Assembly (NCBI RefSeq): GCF_019249245.1
Contig: NZ_JAESDK010000021.1
Span: 20,873-84,872, forward strand
Length of the DNA: 64,000 nucleotides
Source: Alteromonas lipotrueiana
GTDB taxonomy: Bacteria; Pseudomonadota; Gammaproteobacteria; Enterobacterales; Alteromonadaceae
Direction: 5' to 3'
Each line of letters begins with the position of its first letter. The first letter of the stretch is position 1. Below are positions 52,113 through 61,402 of this stretch, piece after piece. A model generated the notes under the pieces. The model worked only from the letters and a program-made list of their open reading frames with translations, had not been told where the DNA came from and made no database searches. A program made the translations under genes and the position numbers.

Positions 52113-52925
52113 GTGAGAACCGCTTATTATATTTCAGATGGTACAGCCATCACTGCAGAAGTTTTTGGTCATGCATTACTGTCTCTATTCCCTTTGCAGC
52201 TGAAGCATAACACCATACCGTTTGTCGAAACGGAAGAACAAGCCTTCAAAGTACTTGAACAAATATCTGAAAGTTTTCAAGATAGCGGAGAAAGGCCGCT
52301 CGTTTTTTATACAATTGTGAATGTGGATGTACGCAAAGTTATCTCTCGTTCGGTCGGTATAAACTACAATTTTCTGGACCAATTTGTGGCTCCGCTGGAA
52401 AAAGTCCTCGGCGTACCGTCCAAACCTGAAAAACATCGGACCCACAGTATTCACGAAACCACCTACGATATTCGGATTGAAGCCGTGAATTACGCATTGG
52501 CCAACGACGATGGCTCAAATCTTAAAGAATATGGTGATGCGGATATTATTTTAGTGGGCGTTTCGCGCTCAGGCAAAACGCCCACCAGTCTGTATCTGGC
52601 GCTACAGTATGGCATTAAAGCTGCCAACTACCCGTTTACTGAGGAAGACATGGGCGACATGCTGAAAATCCCCCCCGCCCTTCGCCGCTATAAAGACAAA
52701 TTATTTGGTCTGACAATAGCGGCTGAACGTCTGCATCAGATACGCTCTGAGCGTCGGGCTAACAGTCGGTATGCCTCAATGCAGCAGTGCCGGATGGAGC
52801 TACGTGAGGTTGAAAACCTTTACCGACGCGAAAAAATTCCTTATTTAAACAGTACCCGCTATTCGGTCGAAGAAATTTCGGCCAAAATTCTGGCCGAAAC
52901 CGGGCTGCAGCGTCGTAAGTATTAG
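52113..52925 (+). CDS. ppsR: PEP synthase regulatory protein (bifunctional kinase/pyrophosphorylase, DUF299)
   Basis: This 270-residue protein inactivates PpsA by ADP-dependent phosphorylation of a threonine near the active site and reactivates it by phosphorolysis. The P-loop-like motif GVSRSGKTPTS is near residue 150. It starts with GTG and has AAGGA upstream. Its stop shares a TTAG tetranucleotide with the stop of the convergent TPR-sulfotransferase gene. Confidence 0.93.
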   Translation: MRTAYYISDGTAITAEVFGHALLSLFPLQLKHNTIPFVETEEQAFKVLEQISESFQDSGERPLVFYTIVNVDVRKVISRSVGINYNFLDQFVAPLEKVLGVPSKPEKHRTHSIHETTYDIRIEAVNYALANDDGSNLKEYGDADIILVGVSRSGKTPTSLYLALQYGIKAANYPFTEEDMGDMLKIPPALRRYKDKLFGLTIAAERLHQIRSERRANSRYASMQQCRMELREVENLYRREKIPYLNSTRYSVEEISAKILAETGLQRRKY

Positions 52926-54889
52926 GGCTTTGCTGAGGAAGTTTTGAATAGGTCAAACAGCGGGGTCAGATACTCAGCAAACGCTTTGTACTGATGCCGT
53001 CCGCTTTGATAAATAGGTTGCCTTACCTGTTCAGAGCTTGGGGTTTTAATAACCCGGCGGGTTTCATAAAAGCGTAAGCATTGTTCTTCATGCTCTACCC
53101 CAATAAAATCAAGTAGCCGCTGTACCTGTCCTTCTAAATCATCTAATACCGCTTCATGCTGAACCGTTAAAATTTCGCCCGGCAATACACTGTGCCAGTG
53201 ATCCATAAGTTGTTCGTAGGCCAGGTAGTAACGGCCTATGTCATTCAGGTCGTAGCTAAATTCCTGACCATCACCAAACAGCTGTTTATAGCCACTAAAA
53301 CAGCAGGCAAAAGGCTCACGTCGGGCATCAATAATTTTTGCATTTGGCAAAATTCGTTTTATTAAGCCAATGTGCACAAAGTTATTAGGCATTTTATCAA
53401 TAAAATATGGCGCGCTTTGTCGGTATGCACGAGTCTGTGCTAAGTAGGTTTCGCCTAATACCTGACATTGCTTATCACTTAGTTTATGCAGATTCTGTGG
53501 ATAACCTTCACCTTGTCCTGACAAACGCGAAGCCAGGGATAATATGTCGTGCAACTCCATTGTGCCGTCTATCTGTGAATGCGACGATAATATTTGCTCA
53601 AGCAATGTTGAGCCTGCGCGTGGCAGTCCGACGATAAAAATAGGATCGGGTGCAAGGTGCCCGGCCTGGTGTTTAAACAAAGCTGCGTTACACACTTGCT
53701 GCTGGGTACGAAGCGCTTTTTCGGTACGCCGGATATCAAAATCCTGAGTACGTTTTTTTAGCGTGTTGCCCCGCTGGTAGTAGTCAAAGGACAGGTCATA
53801 TTGTCTGTTGTCCTCATGGGCTTTGCCCAAGGCAAAGCACAGGTGAATACGATCGTGTAAACTGGTGTGTTTATCTGCCTCTATGCGTTGCATTTGCGCC
53901 AGTAATTCAGGGGTAAATCGATAGGTTTTGGTATTGGCAAGGCTCCAGTAAGCATCGCCCAATTCAGGTTGATAATGCGCTGCTTTCAGGTAGGCCTCAA
54001 TGGCGTTTTTAAGCTCGCCGGCACTTTTTTGAACATGCCCCAGGGCCAGCCACAAACCTGGCTTGTCTGGTTGTGCGCGCAGCAATTGCTGATAAATAGC
54101 AATGGCTTCGGGCAGCTCCCCGGTTCCACTTAACCCTTCAGCTAATGCAGTTAGGGCCGCTACGCTTTCGGGCTGGTGCTCAAGGCGTGTGCGAGCCAGC
54201 GCTATTGCCTCAGGATATTTACCCAGTTTTAGCAGCAAACTTTGATAAGCTATTTGTCCACGTTCTTCGTGTGGATATAGCGCAGTACAGCTTTCTAAGA
54301 GAAATTCCGCATCGTGATATACCTTCATTCGCAAGCCAAGTTCGGCAAGCAGCAGCATAGCTTCTACATGATGTTTGTTTTGTTGTAAAAAGCGTCGGCA
54401 AACCTGCTCGGCTTTGTACAACTGCCCTTCATACATCAGGTCGTACGCACCCAGTATTGGTCGTGGAAGGTTTTGCAAATACGCGACATGCTTTGTTGCC
54501 AGCTGCAAGGCCTGATCATTGTTCTGATGCTGGTATTCTTTTAAAAGTTGCTGCCAGGCGCTAATCAGTGCCGGATTAAATTTGGTCGCTTGGTAAAATG
54601 CCGATACGGCATCGCCGCTCTGTTTTTTTGCTAAAAAACAATAACCTTGTTCCTGATACGCGCGGCCGTGATCAGGCTGCAATTCAAGCAGGGTATGCAA
54701 CGATTCAAGGGCATTTTCAATCTGCCCGCTTAAGCGCTGGGCTACGGCCTTAAGATACCAGAAGGCGACGGCACTTGTACCTGTAGACTGCTCAATACCC
54801 TCTTTACACATGGTAATGGCTGACTTGAATTGAGAATTTGAAATTGCTTGCTGAATACGAGTCTGGATATCAGTGTGTTGTACTGCCAT
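52922..54889 (-). CDS. TPR-repeat sulfotransferase
   Basis: This 655-residue protein has an N-terminal array of tetratricopeptide repeats (about residues 10-360, with repeated A..LY and P-spaced helices). The sulfotransferase domain follows from about 400. Its PAPS 5'-phosphosulfate loop reads VGLPRAGSTLLEQIL and the 3' region is near the conserved RRE/FACCFSGY segment. No membrane anchor is seen. It lies 68 nt downstream of a TonB receptor on the same strand, a pairing I recall from other marine Gammaproteobacteria. The acceptor is unknown. Confidence 0.8.
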   Translation of the reverse strand: MAVQHTDIQTRIQQAISNSQFKSAITMCKEGIEQSTGTSAVAFWYLKAVAQRLSGQIENALESLHTLLELQPDHGRAYQEQGYCFLAKKQSGDAVSAFYQATKFNPALISAWQQLLKEYQHQNNDQALQLATKHVAYLQNLPRPILGAYDLMYEGQLYKAEQVCRRFLQQNKHHVEAMLLLAELGLRMKVYHDAEFLLESCTALYPHEERGQIAYQSLLLKLGKYPEAIALARTRLEHQPESVAALTALAEGLSGTGELPEAIAIYQQLLRAQPDKPGLWLALGHVQKSAGELKNAIEAYLKAAHYQPELGDAYWSLANTKTYRFTPELLAQMQRIEADKHTSLHDRIHLCFALGKAHEDNRQYDLSFDYYQRGNTLKKRTQDFDIRRTEKALRTQQQVCNAALFKHQAGHLAPDPIFIVGLPRAGSTLLEQILSSHSQIDGTMELHDILSLASRLSGQGEGYPQNLHKLSDKQCQVLGETYLAQTRAYRQSAPYFIDKMPNNFVHIGLIKRILPNAKIIDARREPFACCFSGYKQLFGDGQEFSYDLNDIGRYYLAYEQLMDHWHSVLPGEILTVQHEAVLDDLEGQVQRLLDFIGVEHEEQCLRFYETRRVIKTPSSEQVRQPIYQSGRHQYKAFAEYLTPLFDLFKTSSAKP

Positions 54890-54914
54890 AATTTTAATTT
54901 CTTTCTAAATGAAA

Positions 54915-54936
54915 ACGGCAACCAAAAGGTTGCCGT
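54915..54936 (-). terminator. Hairpin between the TonB receptor and the sulfotransferase
   Basis: A perfect 9-bp stem ACGGCAACC/GGTTGCCGT with an AAAA loop lies in the 68-nt gap. It is followed by TTTTC on the minus strand and lies just downstream of the sulfotransferase start, upstream of the receptor stop. Because transcription runs from the receptor into the sulfotransferase, it could attenuate the downstream gene. Confidence 0.5.
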
Positions 54937-54957
54937 AAATATTACACTAACTGAAGT

Positions 54958-57654
54958 TTAGTAATAGTCGTAAGACAATCTTACGCCAATAGTACGAGGA
55001 CGATTGGTCACTACTTTTGGTGTAAATTGTTGGGTATCAATGTTCAGTACCGCGTTTTCGTCAAAAACGTTGTCGACGTATAATTCGGCTTTCCAGACAT
55101 CGTTGGTTACACCTACTGCCAGGTTAGCAATAACATAAGAGTCCTGAACATAGCGGCCCCCACGGAATGTTTCACCCTGCGAATCAGCGTAAGTAACCCC
55201 TTCGTAAACCGCGGCTTCATCTTCTATTGTCAGGCCTGAACCGGTGCCATAGATAAGCTGTGTGGCATCTTCCATCACATAGGCATCCATTACCATACCC
55301 GCCAGACGATCGCCGGTGTAGCTTACTGAACCGTTAACATATCCGCGACGGCCTTCTTTCATTTCAAAGAAGTAACGCGCATTGACGTTTCCTGAAAAGC
55401 TTGCCGAATAAGGCAGTTGTGCGCCAACTCCGGCAGAAATACCTGCCAGCTCTGAATTAATCCGGGTTAACTCTGTATCCAGTAAACTGAACGCCGCGTT
55501 AATCACCAGATCATCGGTGGCTAACCAGGTGATATCAGCATCCATACCTTTTATTTCAGCATCGCCTACGTTATCGGTGAATACCAAAAACGAAATATTG
55601 GTGGGGTCAAAGCGTGATGTTTGTAAATCGGTAATTTCAGAGTAATAGGCCGTGGCATTTACCCGTAAAATTCCGTCAAGAAAATCACCTTTTATGCCTA
55701 GCTCGTAGTTGTCCAGCGTATCAGTGGTTGAATAAACCGGAATACGGAAGTTTTCAAACTTACCAGACTGGTTTGATGCCAAACCACCACCCACACGGTT
55801 AGTTACCGGCGGACGGAAACCTTCAGAGTAGTTACCAAACACCAGAATGTCGTCGTTAACTTTGTAATCAAGTGAAAACTTGAAAATCGTATCATCAACC
55901 GACAACACACCATCAGGTTTTAAGTCGTCTACAATTAACTGGCCACTATCAATGGCAGCGTTAACGGCAACCGGATCAAGGCCCACTGCAGCCAGCTCGC
56001 TTTCATCTAACGTACCAAACGCGCGAATACGGCGCGACACGTCTACCGTAGACGTTGACCCTTTGTATTCATCATCAATCTGATACCAGCGCGCACCGAA
56101 GCTAGCCGTTAAATCTTCGGTAATGTCATATTCTAACTGACCGAAGACCGCAATTTGCTCAATGGTGTGGGTAATATCGTTAATAAAGCTAACGTCAGCC
56201 GGAAATGGCCCGCCATTGCTGTTAATACCTTCAGAGCCTACCAGCGTTCGCGCCATTGCCGGAAACTTCTCAGTACTGGCAATGTTGAACTGCCCTACGG
56301 TCGCTACTTCCTGATCATCGTAAAACAACCCAGCGGTGACACGCCACGGCGTATCCATGGTGGTGTTAAAGCGCAGTTCATGAGTAGAACGGGTAGAGGT
56401 CGTATCTTCGCGATAGTACTTAGTCGGATCTAAACACCGCTCGTCTTCTGCTGCGACGCTGCCGCCATAGTTACACACATAATAGGCAGAGAATAAGCCA
56501 CCATTAGTATAACCGGTGTAGTCTGCCAGTGTATCTATTTCACGGTCCAGGTAACCACCAGTATAAACCACATCCAGCTTTTCAAGGCGCCCTTCAACAG
56601 TCCAGGTAGTCAGACCAAATTCATCGGTATTTTCTTCTGGCTGAAAACGGTTGGTTGAGCTTTCACCCTCAAGGTTAGGATCGTAGGCAAAGACACCTTC
56701 GGTCTCCAGGGTTTGCTGAGTATGCTGGACCAATAAATCCCAGTCATCGTTGAACATGTACGACAGACCAAAACGGGCACCAGCATAACTGGCGTCATTA
56801 AAGTTGTCTTCTACCAACGCATCGTTACGTGGTGAAACAACTGCTGCGTCTTCCGGGCTATTGATGTTCGGGTTAGTGATACGATTTGCATCCATACCGA
56901 CAGGGTCTGCCAACACGCCGCCAGAAATACGGCTAATAACCTGAGCACTGCTAATGTAGCCGCCTTCGCCAGGCTGGTTTAACACGTTGTCAATCCAACC
57001 CCCCTGCTGGTCGTTGTAAGCAGCAACACGAACCGCCAAATCATCGGTAATCGGCATATTAAAATACGCTTCTACCGCATTACTCATATCACCGCCTTTG
57101 GTGAATGAAATATTTGAGTCGGCGCCTGCTGAAAAGGCATCATGTTGGGGTTTATTAGTGATAAGACGTACTGTACCCGCCTGTGAACTTGCGCCAAATA
57201 AAGTTCCTTGCGGCCCAGGAAGTACCTCAACACGCTGAATGTCAGTGGCATACACATCCAGGTTACGGCCAGCCATTGATACTGGCTGTTCATCTACATA
57301 AAAAGCGACTGAAGGTTGCAGCGCCTGCACCGACGAAAGCATGATATTAGACTGCGTGGTAGCTGCGCCGCGAATGTAAATTTCGTTTTGACCCGGGCCC
57401 GTGCCCTGAAAAGTCACGTTGGGTAAAAACTCGACATAATCCTGAAAGTTGTCGATACCCATATTTTCCAAAGCTTCGCCATTTAGTGCGGTAACGGCAA
57501 CGGGCACATCCTGAATAGATTCGGCTCGTTTGGTGGCAGTAACTTCGATGGTTTCTATTTTAGCGCCTGAATTATTATCGTTAGTTTGCTGGGCATAAAC
57601 AGATCCTGAGGCCAGCGCGGCCAGAATGGCGCAGCTCAACTGAGTCTTTCTCAT
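54958..57654 (-). CDS. TonB-dependent outer-membrane receptor
   Basis: This 898-residue protein begins with a signal peptide (cleavage predicted near AYA/VYA-QQ, residue 22). The plug domain follows, with a TonB-box-like ETIEVTATKRA and the receptor motif PVAVTALNGEALE. The beta-barrel ends in LSYDYY, a typical outer-membrane C-terminus. The ligand is unknown; this looks like a large Alteromonadales receptor for sugars or peptides rather than a siderophore receptor. The ATG at 57654 has AAAGGA upstream; an ATG at 57699 is less likely. Confidence 0.9.
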   Translation of the reverse strand: MRKTQLSCAILAALASGSVYAQQTNDNNSGAKIETIEVTATKRAESIQDVPVAVTALNGEALENMGIDNFQDYVEFLPNVTFQGTGPGQNEIYIRGAATTQSNIMLSSVQALQPSVAFYVDEQPVSMAGRNLDVYATDIQRVEVLPGPQGTLFGASSQAGTVRLITNKPQHDAFSAGADSNISFTKGGDMSNAVEAYFNMPITDDLAVRVAAYNDQQGGWIDNVLNQPGEGGYISSAQVISRISGGVLADPVGMDANRITNPNINSPEDAAVVSPRNDALVEDNFNDASYAGARFGLSYMFNDDWDLLVQHTQQTLETEGVFAYDPNLEGESSTNRFQPEENTDEFGLTTWTVEGRLEKLDVVYTGGYLDREIDTLADYTGYTNGGLFSAYYVCNYGGSVAAEDERCLDPTKYYREDTTSTRSTHELRFNTTMDTPWRVTAGLFYDDQEVATVGQFNIASTEKFPAMARTLVGSEGINSNGGPFPADVSFINDITHTIEQIAVFGQLEYDITEDLTASFGARWYQIDDEYKGSTSTVDVSRRIRAFGTLDESELAAVGLDPVAVNAAIDSGQLIVDDLKPDGVLSVDDTIFKFSLDYKVNDDILVFGNYSEGFRPPVTNRVGGGLASNQSGKFENFRIPVYSTTDTLDNYELGIKGDFLDGILRVNATAYYSEITDLQTSRFDPTNISFLVFTDNVGDAEIKGMDADITWLATDDLVINAAFSLLDTELTRINSELAGISAGVGAQLPYSASFSGNVNARYFFEMKEGRRGYVNGSVSYTGDRLAGMVMDAYVMEDATQLIYGTGSGLTIEDEAAVYEGVTYADSQGETFRGGRYVQDSYVIANLAVGVTNDVWKAELYVDNVFDENAVLNIDTQQFTPKVVTNRPRTIGVRLSYDYY

Positions 57655-57868
57655 AAAAGTGTGTTTCCTTTGTTTAAAAAGAGCGATCGAAAAATACATT
57701 GAAGTATAATTATTAGCTTAATGGTTACGTTGCTGCCGCTCAATACACAATTAGTTTTAAGTTATATCTATTTTTCGGGGTTTTTAACCCAAATGTTGCA
57801 GCATTTCGTATTATTTCGCCTGAATTCTACACAAGAATCACATTGAACTCTAATAATTACGCTAAAAG

Positions 57869-57897
57869 TTTAAATTTCTTTATGCTTCGCGTATATT
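57869..57897 (+). promoter_or_regulatory. Probable promoter of the BCCT transporter gene
   Basis: TTTAAA and TATATT are 17 nt apart, followed by a GC-rich discriminator (CGCCCC). The leader would be about 73 nt. The rest of the 322-nt divergent region shows nothing I can name. Confidence 0.4.
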
Positions 57898-57976
57898 CCG
57901 CCCCACTTAATTACCTAAGACCTATTATCCTAAAGTATTAAGTCGTTTTACTCTTTAGCAACAGAAGGACGTTCAC

Positions 57977-59950
57977 GTGAAAAGTGATGATGTCGAACAA
58001 GGTCAATTGAATAAGAAGGTATTTATCTCTTCTTCGATATTGATTGCTGCACTAATGGCTTTCGCCGCTTCAGGCCCTGAATTCGCTGGCCAGATGTTTC
58101 AAAGTGCACAAGATACAATAGTAACTAACGGCAGCTGGTTTTATGTTGCCACCGTAGCCATAATTCTGATTTTGGTTGTATATTTAGGCATGTCCCGTTT
58201 TGGTGAAATTCGCTTAGGTCCTGATCACGCGAAACCCGAATTTTCAATGCCAACCTGGATTTCCATGTTGTTTGCTGCGGGTATGGGTATTGGTCTGATG
58301 TTTTTTGGGGTTGCAGAGCCTATTATGCATTTTCAGGCGCCCCCTACGGCTGAGCCAGGTACCATAGAAGCTGTGCAAGAAGCCATGAAAACTACGTTTT
58401 TTCACTGGGGATTGCATGCCTGGGCTATCTATGCCGTGGTCGCGTTGATCTTAGGCTATTTTGCGTTTCGCCATAACCTGCCATTAACCATGCGCTCGGC
58501 GCTTTACCCGTTAATTGGCGATAGAATATACGGCTGGACCGGCCATATCGTAGATATTTTTGCGGTAACCTCTACCATTTTTGGTGTGTCGACTTCTTTG
58601 GGATTAGGCGCAGCACAAATTAATGCGGGATTAAGCTATGTTTTTGATTTGCCAAACAGTAATTCGGTTCAAATCGCAATTATGGCCTTTGTGGTATTGC
58701 TGGCGATCGTATCGGTAGCAACCGGTCTTGAAAAAGGTATTCGGCGCTTATCAGAAACCAATATGGTTTTGGCTATTTTATTGTTGCTGTTCATTTTTAT
58801 AGTGGGTCCGACCGTATTTATTTTACAGGCATATGTCCAGAACACCGGCGCTTACCTGTCTGATATTGTGCGAAATACGTTGAATCTGTTCGCCTACGAT
58901 AAAACTGACTGGATTGGCGGCTGGACAATATTTTATTGGGGCTGGTGGCTCGCCTGGGCGCCGTTTGTAGGCTTGTTTATCGCTCGTGTTTCTTATGGTC
59001 GAACCATACGTGAGTTTATTTTCGGGGTATTGCTCATTCCCACTGCATTCACTTTATTATGGATGACCGTATTTGGAAACACTGCTATTGATCTGGTTTT
59101 CAGTAAGGGGGTGACGCAGCTAGCGAGTATGGTTGAAAACGACTCCTCCGTGGCTCTGTTTGTATTTCTTGAAAACTTCCCGTTTTCCAATGTACTAACA
59201 TTGCTGGCGGTAGTTATGGTGATGATTTTCTTTGTCACCTCATGCGATTCCGGCGCGATGGTAGTTGATATGCTTTGCTCGCACGGTAGCAATAACACTC
59301 CGTTGTGGCAGCGAATTTATTGGGCTATTGCAGTGGGTGTGGTCGCCTCCATATTATTGTATGCTGGGGGGTTAAGCGCACTGCAAACAATGACCATTGT
59401 ATCAGCCCTGCCCTTTGCAATTATTTTGCTGGTGTCGATGTACGGGCTGTTAAAAGCGCTGCGTGTTGACGGTAGTAAACGAGAAAGCTTAAACCTTACT
59501 GCCATGCAACCACAATCAGGCGAAACTGATAAAAACTGGCGTGGACGTTTGGAAAATATTATTAGTTTCCCGAACGAACAAACCGTGCATCGGTTTATGG
59601 AAAAAACCGCCGAGCCTGCGCTTCGTGAGGTGGCAGACGAATTTAAAGGACAAGGCTTTAATGTTGAAATTGAGCATCAACCGGAAAGTTTGCGATTGAC
59701 CATCGGTTTGGATAAAGAAATGAACTTTGTCTACGCCGTATACGTGACCAAGGAAGAACAACCCGTGTTTGTGCCTAATGATGATGGCACCGCCACGGCG
59801 TCTTCTGAGCAAACCTATTGTCGGGCTGAAGTTCATTTAAGTGAAGGTGGTCAAAATTACGATATTGTTGGGTGGTCTAAACTTGCCATCATTAACGATG
59901 TAATAGATCATTACCACAAACATCAACACTTCCTTCACTTAATGAAGTAG
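57977..59950 (+). CDS. BCCT-family transporter (glycine betaine/choline type)
   Basis: This 657-residue secondary transporter has 12 predicted membrane segments. The BCCT signature includes GMGIGLMFFGVAEP and the conserved tryptophan-rich WGWWLAWAPFVGLFIARVSYGRTIREF. A C-terminal cytoplasmic domain of about 150 residues is of the BetT type. It starts with GTG, with GAAGGAC upstream. It probably imports an osmoprotectant such as glycine betaine or choline. A CosR-like repressor gene follows 28 nt later. Confidence 0.92.
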   Translation: MKSDDVEQGQLNKKVFISSSILIAALMAFAASGPEFAGQMFQSAQDTIVTNGSWFYVATVAIILILVVYLGMSRFGEIRLGPDHAKPEFSMPTWISMLFAAGMGIGLMFFGVAEPIMHFQAPPTAEPGTIEAVQEAMKTTFFHWGLHAWAIYAVVALILGYFAFRHNLPLTMRSALYPLIGDRIYGWTGHIVDIFAVTSTIFGVSTSLGLGAAQINAGLSYVFDLPNSNSVQIAIMAFVVLLAIVSVATGLEKGIRRLSETNMVLAILLLLFIFIVGPTVFILQAYVQNTGAYLSDIVRNTLNLFAYDKTDWIGGWTIFYWGWWLAWAPFVGLFIARVSYGRTIREFIFGVLLIPTAFTLLWMTVFGNTAIDLVFSKGVTQLASMVENDSSVALFVFLENFPFSNVLTLLAVVMVMIFFVTSCDSGAMVVDMLCSHGSNNTPLWQRIYWAIAVGVVASILLYAGGLSALQTMTIVSALPFAIILLVSMYGLLKALRVDGSKRESLNLTAMQPQSGETDKNWRGRLENIISFPNEQTVHRFMEKTAEPALREVADEFKGQGFNVEIEHQPESLRLTIGLDKEMNFVYAVYVTKEEQPVFVPNDDGTATASSEQTYCRAEVHLSEGGQNYDIVGWSKLAIINDVIDHYHKHQHFLHLMK

Positions 59951-59978
59951 GTCAAAAGGAGCACACAGGACATTATGC

Positions 59979-60458
59979 ATGCGTAAAGAAGAAGAATTAT
60001 TGGTCGCACTTCGCCGCGTTATTCGCGCGGTTGATTTGCGCAGTAAGCAGCTCAGTAAAGATGTTGGCCTAACCGGGCCACAACTTATGGTTATGCAGAA
60101 TATTGAAGCTAACCCTGGCGTGATGGTACGCCAGATTGCTGAGAGTATTAATTTAAGCCCTGCTACAATAACCAATATCCTGGATCGACTTGAAGCGCGC
60201 GGCTTAGCCCAGCGTATACGCAGCACAACTGATAAACGCAAGGTAAGTGTGCATCTGACCGATAAAGGCAACGTGGCGCTTGAAAATGCGCCGCGCCCTT
60301 TACAAGAACACTTTATCGACCGCTTTAATCATTTGAAGGAATGGGAGCAAAGCCAGATGGTGGCAACAATGCAACGCATTGCTACCATGATGGACGCTGA
60401 AAAAATTGATGCCTCGCCCTTTTTAGAGGTGGGCAGTATTTCAGACCGAAATCCTTAG
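59979..60458 (+). CDS. MarR-family regulator, CosR/EctR-like
   Basis: This 159-residue winged-helix protein has a MarR layout, with the recognition region RQIAESINLSPATITNILDRLEARGLAQR. The start (LLVALRRVIRAVDLRSKQLSKDVGLTGPQ) resembles the CosR/EctR regulators that repress ectoine and compatible-solute transport genes in Vibrio and methylotrophs. It lies 28 nt after a BCCT transporter, which supports that role. No ectABC genes are in the window. Its stop shares TTAG with the convergent rnfH stop. Confidence 0.85.
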   Translation: MRKEEELLVALRRVIRAVDLRSKQLSKDVGLTGPQLMVMQNIEANPGVMVRQIAESINLSPATITNILDRLEARGLAQRIRSTTDKRKVSVHLTDKGNVALENAPRPLQEHFIDRFNHLKEWEQSQMVATMQRIATMMDAEKIDASPFLEVGSISDRNP

Positions 60459-60805
60459 TCTTGTGTAGATGAAGCTTTGGGCTGATTGGGTCGCCCACCG
60501 GTGACCTTATCAGCCCGGCCTTCTTGTTTGGCCCGTTCAGCGCGCTTCTTACGTACTTCTTTAGGGTCGGCAATCAATGGCCGGTATATCTCTATTCTAT
60601 CACCGTCACTTACTGTGCTGGTAAGTTTAACAACCTTGCTCCAAATACCTACTTTTGCTTCGTCCAGATTAATTTCAGGGTATTGCTCAATAATTTTTGA
60701 AGCGTCGATAACCTCTTTTACCGTAGACCCCTCAGCTATCGCAACCTCAATGATTGACTGTTTACCAGGCAAGGCATAAGCAACTTCAGTATTCAACAGA
60801 CGCAT
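60455..60805 (-). CDS. rnfH: RnfH-family ubiquitin-like protein
   Basis: This 116-residue protein has the RnfH beta-grasp region (VEVAYALP-like start, EGSTVKEVI, GIWSKVV, GDRIEIYRPL). The end is a basic tail (PKEVRKKRAERAKQEGR). Function is unproven. It follows ratA by 2 nt. Confidence 0.9.
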   Translation of the reverse strand: MRLLNTEVAYALPGKQSIIEVAIAEGSTVKEVIDASKIIEQYPEINLDEAKVGIWSKVVKLTSTVSDGDRIEIYRPLIADPKEVRKKRAERAKQEGRADKVTGGRPNQPKASSTQD

Positions 60806-60807
60806 AA

Positions 60808-61236
60808 TTAATAAACCTGTTTGGCACGCTCGATAAAAGCTTTTACCATACTAGTGGCAAGCGCATTAAATATTTTTCCGAAGGCCAGCTCGGTGAGTTT
60901 GCTAGAGAACTCAAATTGTAGGTTAAGCTCAATTTTGCAAGCTTCGTCAGACAATGGCGAAAAAGTCCAGCCTCCGGAAAGCTGCTTAAACGGACCATCA
61001 ATAAGCTGCATATCGATATGACGCGCAGGATGTAATCTGTTTTTGGTGGTAAACCATTGTTTAACCCCTGCCTTAGCAACTAACAGCGAAGCCTGCATAG
61101 AGTCAGGCCCCTGGTCAACAATTTTACTGTCTTTGCAGCCAGGCAAAAATTCAGGGTACGATTCCACATCATTGACCAAATTGTACATAGCTTGAGCACT
61201 GTGATTTACCAGCGCACTTCTTTGAATTGTGGGCAT
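60808..61236 (-). CDS. ratA: RatA-like START-domain protein (type II toxin / COQ10 family)
   Basis: This 142-residue SRPBCC/START-fold protein (VNDVESYPEFLPGCKDS) matches E. coli RatA, first described as an anti-association factor for ribosomes and homologous to COQ10. The ratA-rnfH pair, divergent from smpB, is the conserved gammaproteobacterial order. A ubiquinone-related or ribosomal role cannot be decided from sequence. Confidence 0.9.
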   Translation of the reverse strand: MPTIQRSALVNHSAQAMYNLVNDVESYPEFLPGCKDSKIVDQGPDSMQASLLVAKAGVKQWFTTKNRLHPARHIDMQLIDGPFKQLSGGWTFSPLSDEACKIELNLQFEFSSKLTELAFGKIFNALATSMVKAFIERAKQVY

Positions 61237-61402
61237 TAATATTCACTAACTACTTTAAACACTGTTTCATATTCTACCATGAGTTATTGCCCTAAACCTA
61301 CACTTTGAAAAATGCTCTATTGTACCCATATCAGGATAAATAGCGTACCAACAGCATGGGTTAACGCCTTAAATTAAAGACATTAAATACGCAATCGGTA
61401 TA

